Assembly (NCBI GenBank): GCA_002839315.1
Contig: PGXV01000001.1
Span: forward strand, 186,001 to 250,000
Direction: 5' to 3'
Origin: Spirochaetae bacterium HGW-Spirochaetae-3
GTDB taxonomy: Bacteria; Spirochaetota; Spirochaetia; Treponematales; UBA12059
Length of the DNA stretch: 64,000 nucleotides
The first letter of the stretch is position 1; each line of letters opens with the position of its first letter. Below are positions 27,133-35,955 of the stretch, piece after piece. The translations under genes and the position numbers were made by a program. The notes under the pieces are model-generated. The model was not told the DNA's origin, made no database searches, and saw only the letters and a program-made list of their open reading frames with translations.

Positions 27133-27489
27133 ATGAGCGATTATTATCCTGTAGATTCCGACGAGGTTCGCAAGAACGGTATGCGCGGAGTCATTTCAAC
27201 GGGCGCCGGCATAGGGCTCATGCTATTCAACACGCTCCTGCACATTCCCTTCGTAGGCCCCGTGCTCGGCGGCGGCCTCATCGTCGTCGGCATCATGGGC
27301 CTGATAGGGAAGAGCCGCACCGACAAGACGACCGGGGTCGTGATGATGGGCGCCGGCGTCCTCGGCCTGGCTTCGGTCGTGTTGAAGGGATTCACCGGAT
27401 TCCTTCTCGGCGCCGCCGGCATAGGGCTTATCGGCTTCGGTATCGTCAATCTGTTCAAATTCGCCAAGGGGTTAAAATCGAGGGGTTAG
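27133..27489 (+). CDS. Small hydrophobic membrane protein, function unknown
   Basis: I choose the ATG at 27133 because AAGGAGG sits 5 bases before it; the frame stays open further upstream without support. The 118 residues form about three to four hydrophobic Gly-rich helices (GAGIGLMLFNTLLHIPFVGPVLGGGLIVVGIMGLIG, TGVVMMGAGVLGLASVVL, FLLGAAGIGLIGFGIVNLFKFA) with a short polar N-terminus and a basic C-terminus. No family is recognised beyond a generic inner-membrane protein. It appears to be monocistronic, with a hairpin terminator downstream. Confidence 0.75.
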   Translation: MSDYYPVDSDEVRKNGMRGVISTGAGIGLMLFNTLLHIPFVGPVLGGGLIVVGIMGLIGKSRTDKTTGVVMMGAGVLGLASVVLKGFTGFLLGAAGIGLIGFGIVNLFKFAKGLKSRG

Positions 27490-27519
27490 AACCATCCTTC
27501 TTGAGCGTACTCGCTATTT

Positions 27520-27558
27520 CGGGCGGTCGGCGCCTCGCCGCGACTGCCCGTTTCGTTT
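27520..27558 (+). terminator. Hairpin terminator after the small membrane protein
   Basis: CGGGCGGTCG (27520-27529) pairs with CGACTGCCCG (27541-27550) over 10 bp with one G-U pair. A T-rich TTTCGTTT follows. It separates the membrane protein from miaB. Confidence 0.55.
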
Positions 27559-27570
27559 GATCGGGAGACC

Positions 27571-28884
27571 ATGCGTTATTTTATAGAGACCTACGGTTGC
27601 CAGATGAACAAGGCGGAGTCGGCCGCTCTGGAGCTACAGCTGGCGGACCGGTCATGGCGACTAGCCGCCGATCCGGCGGATGCCGATCTCGTGCTCATCA
27701 ATACCTGTTCGGTCAGGATAACCGCGGAGACCAGGGCCTGGGGCCGGATAGCACATTACGCGGCGCTGAAACGGCAGCGTGACTTCGTACTGGTCGTCAC
27801 GGGATGCATGGCCGAGCGGCTCAAGGAACGCATGAAGGCGAAGGCCCCCGGGATCGACTACGTGCTCGGCACCTTCCAGAAGGCGGCCTTCGGCGTGCTT
27901 CTCGATGCCGCGGAGGCGGGAATCCGCCTCGATGTCATCGAGGAGACGCCAGGGTTCGTGTTCGCGCCGTCGCATCGAGAGGCGGGTTCCTATAGCTCGT
28001 TCGTGCCGATCATGCATGGATGCAATAATTTCTGCACGTACTGCATCGTGCCCTACGTTCGCGGTCGCGAGATTTCCAGGAGCCCCCGGGCCATAATGGA
28101 CGAGATCGCTTCGCTGTCGGCGGCGGGCGTTCGCGAGGTGACGCTGCTCGGGCAGAACGTGAATTCCTACCTATGGGAGGGAGAGGGCGGTCCCCTCGAC
28201 TTCGCCGGCCTGCTGCGCCTGGTGGCGGACGGGGCCGCGAACGCGGGGATTGGCCGCGTGCGTTTCGTATCCAGTCACCCCAAGGACCTATCGCCCGATA
28301 CCATCTCGGCGATCGCTGATAACGAGACCATCGCCAGGCACGTACACCTGTGCGTCCAGCACGGCTCGAACCGGGTGCTCGCGGCCATGAACCGTAAGTA
28401 CACCGTCGAGGCGTATCTCGAACTAGCTACGGCGATACGCTCGCGTATACCGGGAATAACGCTTTCGACCGATATACTGATAGGCTTTCCGGGGGAGACC
28501 GAGGAGGACGTCGAGGAGACCCTCGATCTCATGCGGAAAGTCCGGTTCGCCTACGCGTTCATGTATCACTATAATCCGCGCGAGGGCACTCCCGCCGCTA
28601 CCATGCCGGGCAGGATTCCCGACACGGTAAAGAAGGAGCGCCTGGCGCGCGTCATCGCGTTGCAGAAGACTATTACGCGCGAGCTCATGCGCGATATGCT
28701 TGGAAGCGAGGTCGTCGTACTCGTCGAGGGGCTTTCGAAGCGAAGCTCCGACGAGGTGTTCGCCAAGACCGATCAGGATATGATGGTGGTGTTCCCCGCC
28801 TCGTCTTCGCGGATAGGATCGTTCGCGCGCGTGAGGCTCGATTCTATCCGAGGCAATACGTTCAAGGCCGTGGAGGTGCTATGA
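27571..28884 (+). CDS. miaB: tRNA-2-methylthio-N6-isopentenyladenosine(37) synthase MiaB
   Basis: MiaB adds the methylthio group to position 37 of tRNAs that read UNN codons. The 437-residue protein has an N-terminal UPF0004 domain with the three cluster cysteines (TYGCQMN, NTCSVR, TGCMAE). The radical-SAM core with HGCNNFCTYCIVPYVRGRE supplies CxxxCxxC. A QNVNSY segment, the 'STDILIGFPGETEEDVEETLDL' region and a C-terminal TRAM domain follow. It is the first gene of a three-gene run with the LapA-like and SPOR genes (ATGATG overlap and 14-base gap). Confidence 0.95.
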   Translation: MRYFIETYGCQMNKAESAALELQLADRSWRLAADPADADLVLINTCSVRITAETRAWGRIAHYAALKRQRDFVLVVTGCMAERLKERMKAKAPGIDYVLGTFQKAAFGVLLDAAEAGIRLDVIEETPGFVFAPSHREAGSYSSFVPIMHGCNNFCTYCIVPYVRGREISRSPRAIMDEIASLSAAGVREVTLLGQNVNSYLWEGEGGPLDFAGLLRLVADGAANAGIGRVRFVSSHPKDLSPDTISAIADNETIARHVHLCVQHGSNRVLAAMNRKYTVEAYLELATAIRSRIPGITLSTDILIGFPGETEEDVEETLDLMRKVRFAYAFMYHYNPREGTPAATMPGRIPDTVKKERLARVIALQKTITRELMRDMLGSEVVVLVEGLSKRSSDEVFAKTDQDMMVVFPASSSRIGSFARVRLDSIRGNTFKAVEVL

Positions 28885-29210
28885 TGCCCTGGAAACTGCT
28901 CGCTTTCATCGCGATAATGGTCTTCGTACTGGTATTCGTCGGGTTCAACCTCGACAACCGGTGCGATATCTCCTTGATATTCGTTAGCTTCAAGTCCGTG
29001 CCCGTGGTCATCACGATCCTCGGAACGTACGTGCTCGGTCTCCTGTCCGCCTTCTTCCTGTCCATGGGGCATCTAGGACGGGCCAAGAAGAAGGCCGCGA
29101 AGGGAATCGCTTCCGGCGCGGGTCAGCGTTCCGAGTATTCGGTACCGTCGGCGGATATCGATGAACCCGGGCGGAGCGTGGCTCCCGCCAAGAAGAAGAA
29201 AAAATCCTGA
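28881..29210 (+). CDS. LapA/DUF1049-like two-helix membrane protein
   Basis: The 109-residue protein has two TM helices (about residues 4-24 and 38-62) with the family's FVGFNLDN turn between them, then a Lys-rich cytoplasmic tail (GRAKKKAAKG, KKKKKS). LapA-domain proteins such as LapA/LapB's partner influence lipopolysaccharide assembly in proteobacteria; its role in a spirochaete is unknown. It starts within the miaB stop (ATGATG), so it is co-translated. Identity as DUF1049 rests on the general pattern. Confidence 0.65.
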   Translation: MMPWKLLAFIAIMVFVLVFVGFNLDNRCDISLIFVSFKSVPVVITILGTYVLGLLSAFFLSMGHLGRAKKKAAKGIASGAGQRSEYSVPSADIDEPGRSVAPAKKKKKS

Positions 29211-29224
29211 GGCGCGGCTCGCGA

Positions 29225-30199
29225 ATGAACGGCGACTCGTTGCGGATACTCTCCTTGGCCCTCGTCGTCGCCTTGTCGCCATCGGCGTACGGGCAGGGAA
29301 CGGAGGCCAAGGCCGCCTACGCAAGACTCGTCCCGTCGTCCGGAGCGCCGCGCTTCTCGGCGGCGGTCGCGTCGGAAGCGGCCGGGCTGGATTCCATAGA
29401 CGACGCGGCTTGGCTTTCCGGAGCGCTCGCCGAGGCGGCCAAGGATCCTCGGGAGAAGAAGGCTCTGCTGTCGGAGCAGGCTTCGCTACTCGAGCTGCTC
29501 GGTCGCCACGCCGAGGCCGCGGCCGCATGGGAAAAAGCGGCGGGGATCGTTCCCGGCATAGCCGACGCTACCTGCCTCCTGGCAGCCGCGGCGTGCCGGC
29601 TGAGCGCCGGGGAAGGGGAGTCCGCCGCCCGCCTGGCCACGGCCGCGGCATATTCTTCGCCGGATCCCGTGACCGCCCGCCTGGCCTCACTCGTCCTCGG
29701 TTGGGCGGCGCTGGCGAACGGGGACCGGGACGAGGCGCTATCCGCGGCTAAGGCCTCTGTCGCCGACCCGGATACGCGGGTGGCGATATCGGCGCTTCTG
29801 CTTGCCCGGGCCTCGTCCGAAGGCGCTGAGCGGCTAGAGTTCCAGCGTCGCCTCGGTACCTACGCGTCGCGACCGGAGGCTGCCTCGGTCGAGCCGCTAT
29901 TTCTGGTCGTCGGTTCAACGGCCGCTGGCGCTCCTGTAGAATCGACCCCCGCTCCGTCCCAACCGCTGGCCCCTACGTCCCGCGAGACCTTCTATCAGGT
30001 CGGGGCGTTCAAGGACGAAGCGAACGCGAAGGCGCTGGAGAAGAAGCTCGAGGCGCTCGGCCTGAAACCCGTCGTCAAGAAGAGAAGCGGCAGTGATATA
30101 TTCATCGTATACGTAGGCGGAGGCGTGGACGATGCCAAGACCGTGCTGGCCCTCAAGGACGCGGGCTATGAGGCATGGGTCCTTGATTCCGAGCCTTGA
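29225..30199 (+). CDS. Exported TPR/SPOR-domain protein
   Basis: The 324-residue product has a Sec signal (ending near AYGQG), an Ala-rich helical middle of TPR type (AAWEKAAGIVPGIADATCLLAAAACRL), a Pro-rich linker at about 225-250, and a C-terminal SPOR domain beginning FYQVGAFKDEANAKALEKKLEALG. SPOR domains bind denuded peptidoglycan, often at the septum. It may therefore be an envelope or division factor. The last codons end 13 bases from the convergent gene's stop, and I see no clear terminator between them. Confidence 0.8.
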   Translation: MNGDSLRILSLALVVALSPSAYGQGTEAKAAYARLVPSSGAPRFSAAVASEAAGLDSIDDAAWLSGALAEAAKDPREKKALLSEQASLLELLGRHAEAAAAWEKAAGIVPGIADATCLLAAAACRLSAGEGESAARLATAAAYSSPDPVTARLASLVLGWAALANGDRDEALSAAKASVADPDTRVAISALLLARASSEGAERLEFQRRLGTYASRPEAASVEPLFLVVGSTAAGAPVESTPAPSQPLAPTSRETFYQVGAFKDEANAKALEKKLEALGLKPVVKKRSGSDIFIVYVGGGVDDAKTVLALKDAGYEAWVLDSEP

Positions 30200-30212
30200 G
30201 CCTTCCGGAGCG

Positions 30213-31724
30213 TCAGCGTTTCCTGTATATAAGGGGGGGGCTCTGCGAAGGCTCGACTCCCAGAATGCCTATCCGAGCCTCCTGAAGCGTCAATACCTGC
30301 GATATCGATCCGTCGGAGGCCGTCTTCGTCACCAGCTCCGCTATCCACGATTTCCTTATGGGAGGAGCCCCGTCGGCGTTCTCCTGCCGCATGTCCAGGA
30401 TCGTCTTGCCCGATAGCGTATACTGGGTCACGGCCCCGCGCTGGACGTCATCGCCAGACTCGATACGATACGACGCGACATCGAGCGAGAGCCGGGTCCC
30501 GTCGTCGGATTCATAGATGCCGGAAAGCTCCATGTCTGTAGGGGTGGCCGTCGCCGGCGAGCGCTTGAACGCCGTGGCCATCTCCGGACTCAGCCTCCGA
30601 TACCGTCCGTCCCACCTGCCGGATATATCGGCCTTTATCCGGTAATCCTGAAAGACCCGTACGTTGATCGAATCTGCGGAGGCGAGCTCGATATCCATCA
30701 GCCGCCTGAGATTCCGTACGGATTGGTTCCTTGAGGCGATATATAGCCCGTAGCGCGTCGGATTGGAGTTTTCCCATCCGTAGACCTCGATGAGGCCCTC
30801 GCCCGAGAACAGCACCGACTCGTCCCGGGACTGAAAGGTGATGAACTGCGCTCCCGGCGACAGCGGGTCGATTGATTCTTTATACCAAGTACCGTCCAGG
30901 AAGGCCTTGAACGTCTCCGCCGTGCCATCGAGGATGGATTCGGCCATCTTCCGGGCGATGCTGGCTCCGGGTATCCGTTCGGTCGAAGCCAGTACGTAGG
31001 CCTTGTCGGTGAAGCTCCAGTACCATTGTTCCTTGAGCTGGTCCAGGTAATTGCCGGAATTCGAATCGGCCTTCCAGACCGAGACCGGCCAGCTCTCCGC
31101 ATTAGACTGACCCAGTTTATAGCTGTCTGGCCGTTCGGTGGCTTCGATGATAACGGCCGAACCCGCCTGTTCGAAGACCTTGACGAACGTCGTGCCCAGT
31201 TTCTGGTCGAGGTCCTGGGATTTCCAGTAGATCGTCATCGTCTGCTCGTTGGCGTCGTTCATGCCGGTGCAGACGATGTTGAGGTTATGATCGCCTATGA
31301 GATCGCTGACGCTGACCTGGAAAGTCTTGTTCTTTGTTACGAGCGTCGAGCCCTTCCACGATCTGGTCCATTTCTTAGAGTACGGAGAGTAGTCGGCCAG
31401 GACGATCCGTACGAGTCCCGCCGGGTCGTCAGATTCGCGGATGATCAATACCTGCTCCTCCTCGTCGTCGAAATCGAGGTTGAAGGAATACAGGTCGAGG
31501 AGCGTTTCGTTCGGTTCGAGCGGTATGGTGCTCGATAGACTCGATTTGGCGGCCGCGTCGTCCGATTCCCTCTTGGCGTCCGCCATCGAGCCGGCCTCGA
31601 GCACCCTGGATCTAACGGGTTCGTCGGCGGTACGAGCGCTCCTCTCCGAAACGTAATAGAAGGCTATGACGACGATGGCCGTCGCGATGGCTATGACGAA
31701 GAGCGTCTGTGTTAGGCGTTTCAT
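30213..31724 (-). CDS. Pallilysin-like (Tp0751-related) exported protein
   Basis: The 503-residue protein has an N-terminal TM/signal anchor (LFVIAIATAIVVIAFYYV). A polar linker leads to beta-rich repeats (LDLYSFNLDFDDEEEQVLIIRE, then YKLGQSNAESWPVSVWK), and a C-terminal lipocalin-like segment (LSGIYESDDGTRLSLDVASYRIE). Its place downstream of a VWA gene and cfpA matches the Tp0750-Tp0751 arrangement I recall from T. pallidum, where Tp0751 (pallilysin) is a laminin-binding adhesin. I searched for the HEXXH reported for pallilysin and did not see it, so protease activity is not supported. It is last in a three-gene minus-strand operon. Confidence 0.6.
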   Translation of the reverse strand: MKRLTQTLFVIAIATAIVVIAFYYVSERSARTADEPVRSRVLEAGSMADAKRESDDAAAKSSLSSTIPLEPNETLLDLYSFNLDFDDEEEQVLIIRESDDPAGLVRIVLADYSPYSKKWTRSWKGSTLVTKNKTFQVSVSDLIGDHNLNIVCTGMNDANEQTMTIYWKSQDLDQKLGTTFVKVFEQAGSAVIIEATERPDSYKLGQSNAESWPVSVWKADSNSGNYLDQLKEQWYWSFTDKAYVLASTERIPGASIARKMAESILDGTAETFKAFLDGTWYKESIDPLSPGAQFITFQSRDESVLFSGEGLIEVYGWENSNPTRYGLYIASRNQSVRNLRRLMDIELASADSINVRVFQDYRIKADISGRWDGRYRRLSPEMATAFKRSPATATPTDMELSGIYESDDGTRLSLDVASYRIESGDDVQRGAVTQYTLSGKTILDMRQENADGAPPIRKSWIAELVTKTASDGSISQVLTLQEARIGILGVEPSQSPPLIYRKR

Positions 31725-31776
31725 GTCGCGGTTCTATTCCCTTGCTTCGACGGTTCCTGCCGGAAACGCCGCTCGG

Positions 31777-32766
31777 CTAGTCTCTGGGTTCCAACAGGGC
31801 GGAGACAACGAGTTCTAGCACCTTGGCCTTGATCGTTTCAAGGGGATAAGGCGACTTGAACCCGGCCGCGCTCTTGTGCCCGCCGCCGCCGAACGACTGG
31901 GCTATCTGGGCGACGTTTATAACGCCCTTCGATCGAAGCGAGCAGCGTAGGGTTCCTTCCTCGTTTTCCTTGAAGAAGATCGAGACTTCTACGCACGCCG
32001 CCTGTAACGGTACGTTGATCAGGCCCTCGGCGTCCTGGTACGCCGATCCGCTGGCCGCGAGTATCGTGCCCGTCATGGTCTGTATCGCTATCCTGTCCTC
32101 GGAAAAAAGCTCGAGGGTCGACAGGACTTCCTTCCGCAGTAGCAATGCGCTGATGGCGGCCGATTCGTAAAGGGCGCTGTGGATCGTGGACGGGTTGGCA
32201 CCATGGCGCACCAGGTCGAGCGCCGCCTCGAACGTTCCGGCGCCGGTCTTGGAATACGAGAAGGAACCGGTGTCGAAGACGATCCCCGCGAAGAGCGCCA
32301 ACGCCGAATCGCGGGATATATCGCATCCGAGCTCGAGGAGTATCCGATATATCATCTCGCAAGTGGACGAGTACATCGGTAACGAGCAGATGGTCGCGTC
32401 GATCTGTCCCGTAATCTCATGATGGTCGATGATGAGGACGTCCGCGGCCTTGGCGATGATCCTGTCGGCGATGTCGCCGGTGTACATGATGTCGTTTGTA
32501 TCGAGCAGCACCGAGACCGAGCGGCTGACGACCGCGTCGTCGAGGTCTACCTCGGCGAGGCACTTGATCAAGCCCGACTGGTCGATAAAGCCGTACGCGT
32601 CGGAATACCGTTCCGCGTTGATTACGATGACGCGCTTGCCTATCGAGGAAAGGGAATTGGCGAGGGCGAATTCGGCGCCCAAGCCGTCGGCGTCGGGGCT
32701 TTCGTGGGACGATAGTATAAAATCGTCCCTGCTGGAGAGGAACGCCGCTACCTCGGCGATGTTCAT
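31777..32766 (-). CDS. DHH-family phosphoesterase (NrnA-like)
   Basis: The 329-residue enzyme has the DHH/DHHA1 architecture. SSHESPDADGLGAEFAL carries the first metal aspartates, VLLDTNDI is the second motif, VLIIDHHEI is the DHH motif, and GIVFDTGSF the fourth. The C-terminal DHHA1 domain ends in FGGGGHKSAAGF. NrnA-type members degrade nano-RNA and pAp, and related ones cleave c-di-nucleotides or pApA; I cannot choose between them here. Its start overlaps the VWA stop (ATGA), so it belongs to that operon. Confidence 0.88.
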   Translation of the reverse strand: MNIAEVAAFLSSRDDFILSSHESPDADGLGAEFALANSLSSIGKRVIVINAERYSDAYGFIDQSGLIKCLAEVDLDDAVVSRSVSVLLDTNDIMYTGDIADRIIAKAADVLIIDHHEITGQIDATICSLPMYSSTCEMIYRILLELGCDISRDSALALFAGIVFDTGSFSYSKTGAGTFEAALDLVRHGANPSTIHSALYESAAISALLLRKEVLSTLELFSEDRIAIQTMTGTILAASGSAYQDAEGLINVPLQAACVEVSIFFKENEEGTLRCSLRSKGVINVAQIAQSFGGGGHKSAAGFKSPYPLETIKAKVLELVVSALLEPRD

Positions 32767-33641
32767 GCGGTAGGCTCCGTCGGAGCCTTCTTCTCGTCGT
32801 CCTTGCTCCGCCTCCTCCTGGCGAGGATGAAGGCGATGACGATGCCGATGGCCCCGGCGGCGGCTAGTCCCGCGGCCACGGGCGCGCCGGAGAAGCCTGG
32901 CCGCGGAGAGCTGGCGACAGATCCGCCGTCGGCCGAATCGGCGCCTGCTCGCGACCCATCGGTACCGGATGTCGTACCGCCCGTTCCCGGCGCGCCTTCC
33001 GTGCCCATGGCGGACGCATCGGCGCCGGCCAGCGGCGCGGATGGGCGGCTCGGCGGCTCGGACAGGGTCGTCATAAGCGAGCGGGCTTCTCCCTCGATGG
33101 TATCGGCCAGCCCGTATCCTATGGTAATGACCCGGAACGTGCCCTTGTCTACGCGCTTGACGTATTCCAGCAGCGGGTGATGGATGACATAGTCCGACGA
33201 ATAGTATTGCGTGCCTTTAGGGGCTTCCTGACGCTCGTCGGTCAGGAGCAGTATGTATTTTGGGCGCTCTGGGTGGCCCCTCTCCATGATGAGGCGGTCC
33301 ATCGCGTCGAGAGCGGAGCCGATATCGGTGAAGCGGCCGTTCGCTTCCAGTCCGTTGAGGCTCCTGACGATGGATGAAACGTCCGCCGGGCCGGTAACGT
33401 CGCCTTTCCAGACCGTTTCAATGTTTCCATAGAAACGCAACACGGCGACCCAGTCGCCCTTTTCTACCAGTCGGCCAATTATCTCTCCGGCGGCGAATCT
33501 GCGGGCGCTCTCCATCGCGTCGGCCATCGATAGCGACGTGTCGATAAGCAATACGAAATCGACGCTGGCGCTACGGGAGTCCGCATGTACTCCGGACAGA
33601 GACGCTATGAGAAGTAAAATAGGTAGGGCATGTCGTTTCAT
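32763..33641 (-). CDS. Membrane-anchored VWA-domain protein (Tp0750-like position)
   Basis: The 292-residue protein has a signal peptide (LPILLLIASLSGVHA), a von Willebrand A domain with a complete MIDAS start (DTSLS) followed by NGRFTDIGSALDAMDRL, a Gly/Ser/Thr/Pro-rich spacer at about 205-245, and a C-terminal TM helix (AGLAAAGAIGIVIAFIL) with a basic stop-transfer end (ARRRRSK). It should display the VWA domain in the periplasm. VWA domains bind proteins in a metal-dependent way. T. pallidum Tp0750, at the same relative place, has been reported to be a host-protein-degrading VWA protein (from memory). Confidence 0.82.
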   Translation of the reverse strand: MKRHALPILLLIASLSGVHADSRSASVDFVLLIDTSLSMADAMESARRFAAGEIIGRLVEKGDWVAVLRFYGNIETVWKGDVTGPADVSSIVRSLNGLEANGRFTDIGSALDAMDRLIMERGHPERPKYILLLTDERQEAPKGTQYYSSDYVIHHPLLEYVKRVDKGTFRVITIGYGLADTIEGEARSLMTTLSEPPSRPSAPLAGADASAMGTEGAPGTGGTTSGTDGSRAGADSADGGSVASSPRPGFSGAPVAAGLAAAGAIGIVIAFILARRRRSKDDEKKAPTEPTA

Positions 33642-33776
33642 TCTACCTTCTAGGGTTAATTTATTACCAGAAACAGCATTGCCTATTTTTTACCTATTTG
33701 CAAGCCGAAAATTGATCAGTATCAATATCTTCCATATAAATCAAAAATCGTGTCTATTGATTTTCCTATTGATGGC

Positions 33777-33804
33777 TTTACTATTTTCCTTTGTGGGTTA
33801 TTAT
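33777..33804 (+). promoter_or_regulatory. Candidate cfpA promoter in an AT-rich divergent gap
   Basis: The 201-base gap between the divergent VWA and cfpA genes is markedly AT-rich. For cfpA, TTTACT (33777-33782) and TATTAT (33799-33804) lie 16 bases apart. They give a leader of roughly 30 bases that contains the AAGGAGA before the ATG at 33843. No clean pair was found for the VWA side. Confidence 0.35.
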
Positions 33805-33842
33805 AGCAACATATCGGATTCCGTCGAACAAGGAGAATTATC

Positions 33843-35891
33843 ATGGGTGCTATAGATCTTCCGAAAAGTCCTAACGTTTACCATCCCGAGAAGCCGAGCG
33901 CCGTCGGCTCCCGCAACTCCCTGGCGCAGGAGAACCGCGACCAGCAGAAGGAAGTGGATCAGCTGCTTCACGAGGAGACCAACAAGGTTCTCCACCACAT
34001 CGGCTCCAGGCTCCCCAAGGAGGTGCTCGAGCGCCTCGACGTGATGGGCGGTCTCAAGGAGAAGGTGTACAACTACTTCAACCAGAACTACCAGAACATG
34101 TTCAACCGCTATATCGTCACGACAGAGGACGAGATGGTGAAGAAGGTCAGGAACTTCATCGACAAGGAAGAGATGAAGAGCCTGTCGCGCTATACCCCCA
34201 AGGAGATCGCGACCCTGCTCGACGAGGTCGGCGGCGCTGACAAGTTCAATACCGGCGAGATCGAGAAGTCGATGGTCAACATGTTCGGCCATCTCCAGGG
34301 CCATATCCAGCGCGGTGTCAACGAGCTGGAGAACCTGACCAACTCGCTCCTTAGGCAGAAGACGGACGTCGGCGCCTTCATCCGCGGCGAGAACGCCTAT
34401 TCCGTCGTCAAGTGCGCGTTTAAGGACAATACCTACAAGCCCAAGACGGTAGCCGACGTCAAGCTGTCGGTAAACATCCTCGATTCCGAGCTTATCAGCC
34501 CGATCTTCCACTATCAGGTCACCGTCGAGTACCTGATCAAGGACCTGATCGCCAAGCACATCATCGATACGATCGACAAGGATATCGAACTCCTCAAGGA
34601 TCAGCTCGTCGACGAAGGCAAGGAAGAGCTCAACGATACCGAGATCATATTCGAGCGCATGAAGAAGGTCCGGGACCATACCGACGACGACGCCGAGAAC
34701 GCCAAGTCCAAGCGCTACTCCATCGTAGCGAAGGAACTGATGGACCGGATCAATAACCTCCGCGCCGAGATCGACCCTTCGACGTTCGACCAGCTTAACA
34801 TCCGCGAGAATCTCAAGAAGATCATAGATATCGAGAACATCCGCAACCGCGGCTTCAATACCGCGGTCAACTCGATAACGTCGATCCTCGACACCTCGAA
34901 GATGGGCTACCAGTACATAGAGAACCTGAAGAACGCGCGCCTGCTCTATATCCGCGAGTACGAGGACACCGATACCGCCCACCTGCCCGACGAGCGCTAC
35001 CAGATCCGCCTCCAGTACTACGACAACGCCCAGCTCATAGAGGAGCGCAAGGCGTACGACGTGCAGATCACCAGCTTCGAGACCGAGGTCCAGCATCTCT
35101 GGGACGTTCTCGACATGATGTACGAGGACTCCAAGTTCCTGAAGCGCATCACTGACTTCAACGACCTGGCGAAGATCATGAAGAGCAAGATCCGCAAGCG
35201 CATCAAGGAGCGCTCCGGCGAGCCCCTGTACGAGGATATCGCGAAGGTCTGGGACGAGATATCGTTCGTCAAGCCCGCCGAGACCGACGTCGAGAGCCTC
35301 AACTGCACGTACATCTACGAGAAGGACAAGGTCAAGAACCGCCTCATCCTGATGCGCGACAAGCTCAAGAACATGTACTCCTACCAGTACCCGATACAGC
35401 GCCGCGTCGTAGAGGACCGCCTTACCTTCCTCGAGAAGGAATTCCAGCGCTTCGACTACATGATCAACCCGTACCACATCCAGCCGGGACTCCTGCTCGA
35501 CGTGGATATCTGCTCGATCAAGCGCAAGAAGGCCACCCTGGACGGCATGGCCAACGTGCTCAACGAGTTCCTGCACGGCGTCTCCAAGGGCTTCCAGGAC
35601 GCCGCGTTCGCCTCGTTCAGCCGCAGGCGCTCCACGGTACGCGAGGACATCGCCCAGAGCTTCGCCCCGCCGACCATGGAAGAGTCGGCCGAGCCGGCTT
35701 CCGCCGGTTACCTGGCGATGCTTAACTCCGAGCCGTCGGCCCCGGCGCTACCGGAGTCTACCGCGTCCCCCGCGCCCAAGAAACGCGGCGGCCGGCCAAA
35801 GGGCGTCGTAGACGCGGCTCCCAAGAAGTCCGGCGGGAAGCGCGGACCGAAGCCGCGCTCCAGGGATGAGGGCGGCATCCGCGAACTCTAA
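33843..35891 (+). CDS. cfpA: Cytoplasmic filament protein CfpA
   Basis: CfpA builds the ribbon of cytoplasmic filaments that runs under the flagella in treponemes. The 682-residue length matches the family (about 680), and the sequence is almost wholly alpha-helical and charged ([47 protein letters not shown]) with no signal or membrane helix. The last 50 residues change to a Pro/Ala/Lys-rich tail with KKRGGRPKG (646-654) and KRGPKPR (666-672), which resemble AT-hooks. Codon choice is strongly biased to C/G-ending codons, suggesting high expression. AAGGAGA precedes the ATG and a strong terminator follows the stop. Confidence 0.9.
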   Translation: MGAIDLPKSPNVYHPEKPSAVGSRNSLAQENRDQQKEVDQLLHEETNKVLHHIGSRLPKEVLERLDVMGGLKEKVYNYFNQNYQNMFNRYIVTTEDEMVKKVRNFIDKEEMKSLSRYTPKEIATLLDEVGGADKFNTGEIEKSMVNMFGHLQGHIQRGVNELENLTNSLLRQKTDVGAFIRGENAYSVVKCAFKDNTYKPKTVADVKLSVNILDSELISPIFHYQVTVEYLIKDLIAKHIIDTIDKDIELLKDQLVDEGKEELNDTEIIFERMKKVRDHTDDDAENAKSKRYSIVAKELMDRINNLRAEIDPSTFDQLNIRENLKKIIDIENIRNRGFNTAVNSITSILDTSKMGYQYIENLKNARLLYIREYEDTDTAHLPDERYQIRLQYYDNAQLIEERKAYDVQITSFETEVQHLWDVLDMMYEDSKFLKRITDFNDLAKIMKSKIRKRIKERSGEPLYEDIAKVWDEISFVKPAETDVESLNCTYIYEKDKVKNRLILMRDKLKNMYSYQYPIQRRVVEDRLTFLEKEFQRFDYMINPYHIQPGLLLDVDICSIKRKKATLDGMANVLNEFLHGVSKGFQDAAFASFSRRRSTVREDIAQSFAPPTMEESAEPASAGYLAMLNSEPSAPALPESTASPAPKKRGGRPKGVVDAAPKKSGGKRGPKPRSRDEGGIREL

Positions 35892-35906
35892 ACGAGCATA
35901 GCGTTG

Positions 35907-35937
35907 GCGCCCCCCGTAAATCGGGGGGCGCTTTTTT
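35907..35937 (+). terminator. Rho-independent terminator after cfpA
   Basis: A perfect 10-bp stem GCGCCCCCCG (35907-35916) with CGGGGGGCGC (35922-35931), a TAAAT loop and a run of six T (35932-35937). Confidence 0.93.
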
Positions 35938-35955
35938 CATTAGGAAGGGGAGAGC

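Noticed and set aside
33801-35576. Long open frame (591 codons) on the minus strand opposite cfpA
   Set aside because: It is a mirror of the strongly biased cfpA codons (Leu/Val/Asp-rich), has no ribosome site and resembles no protein.
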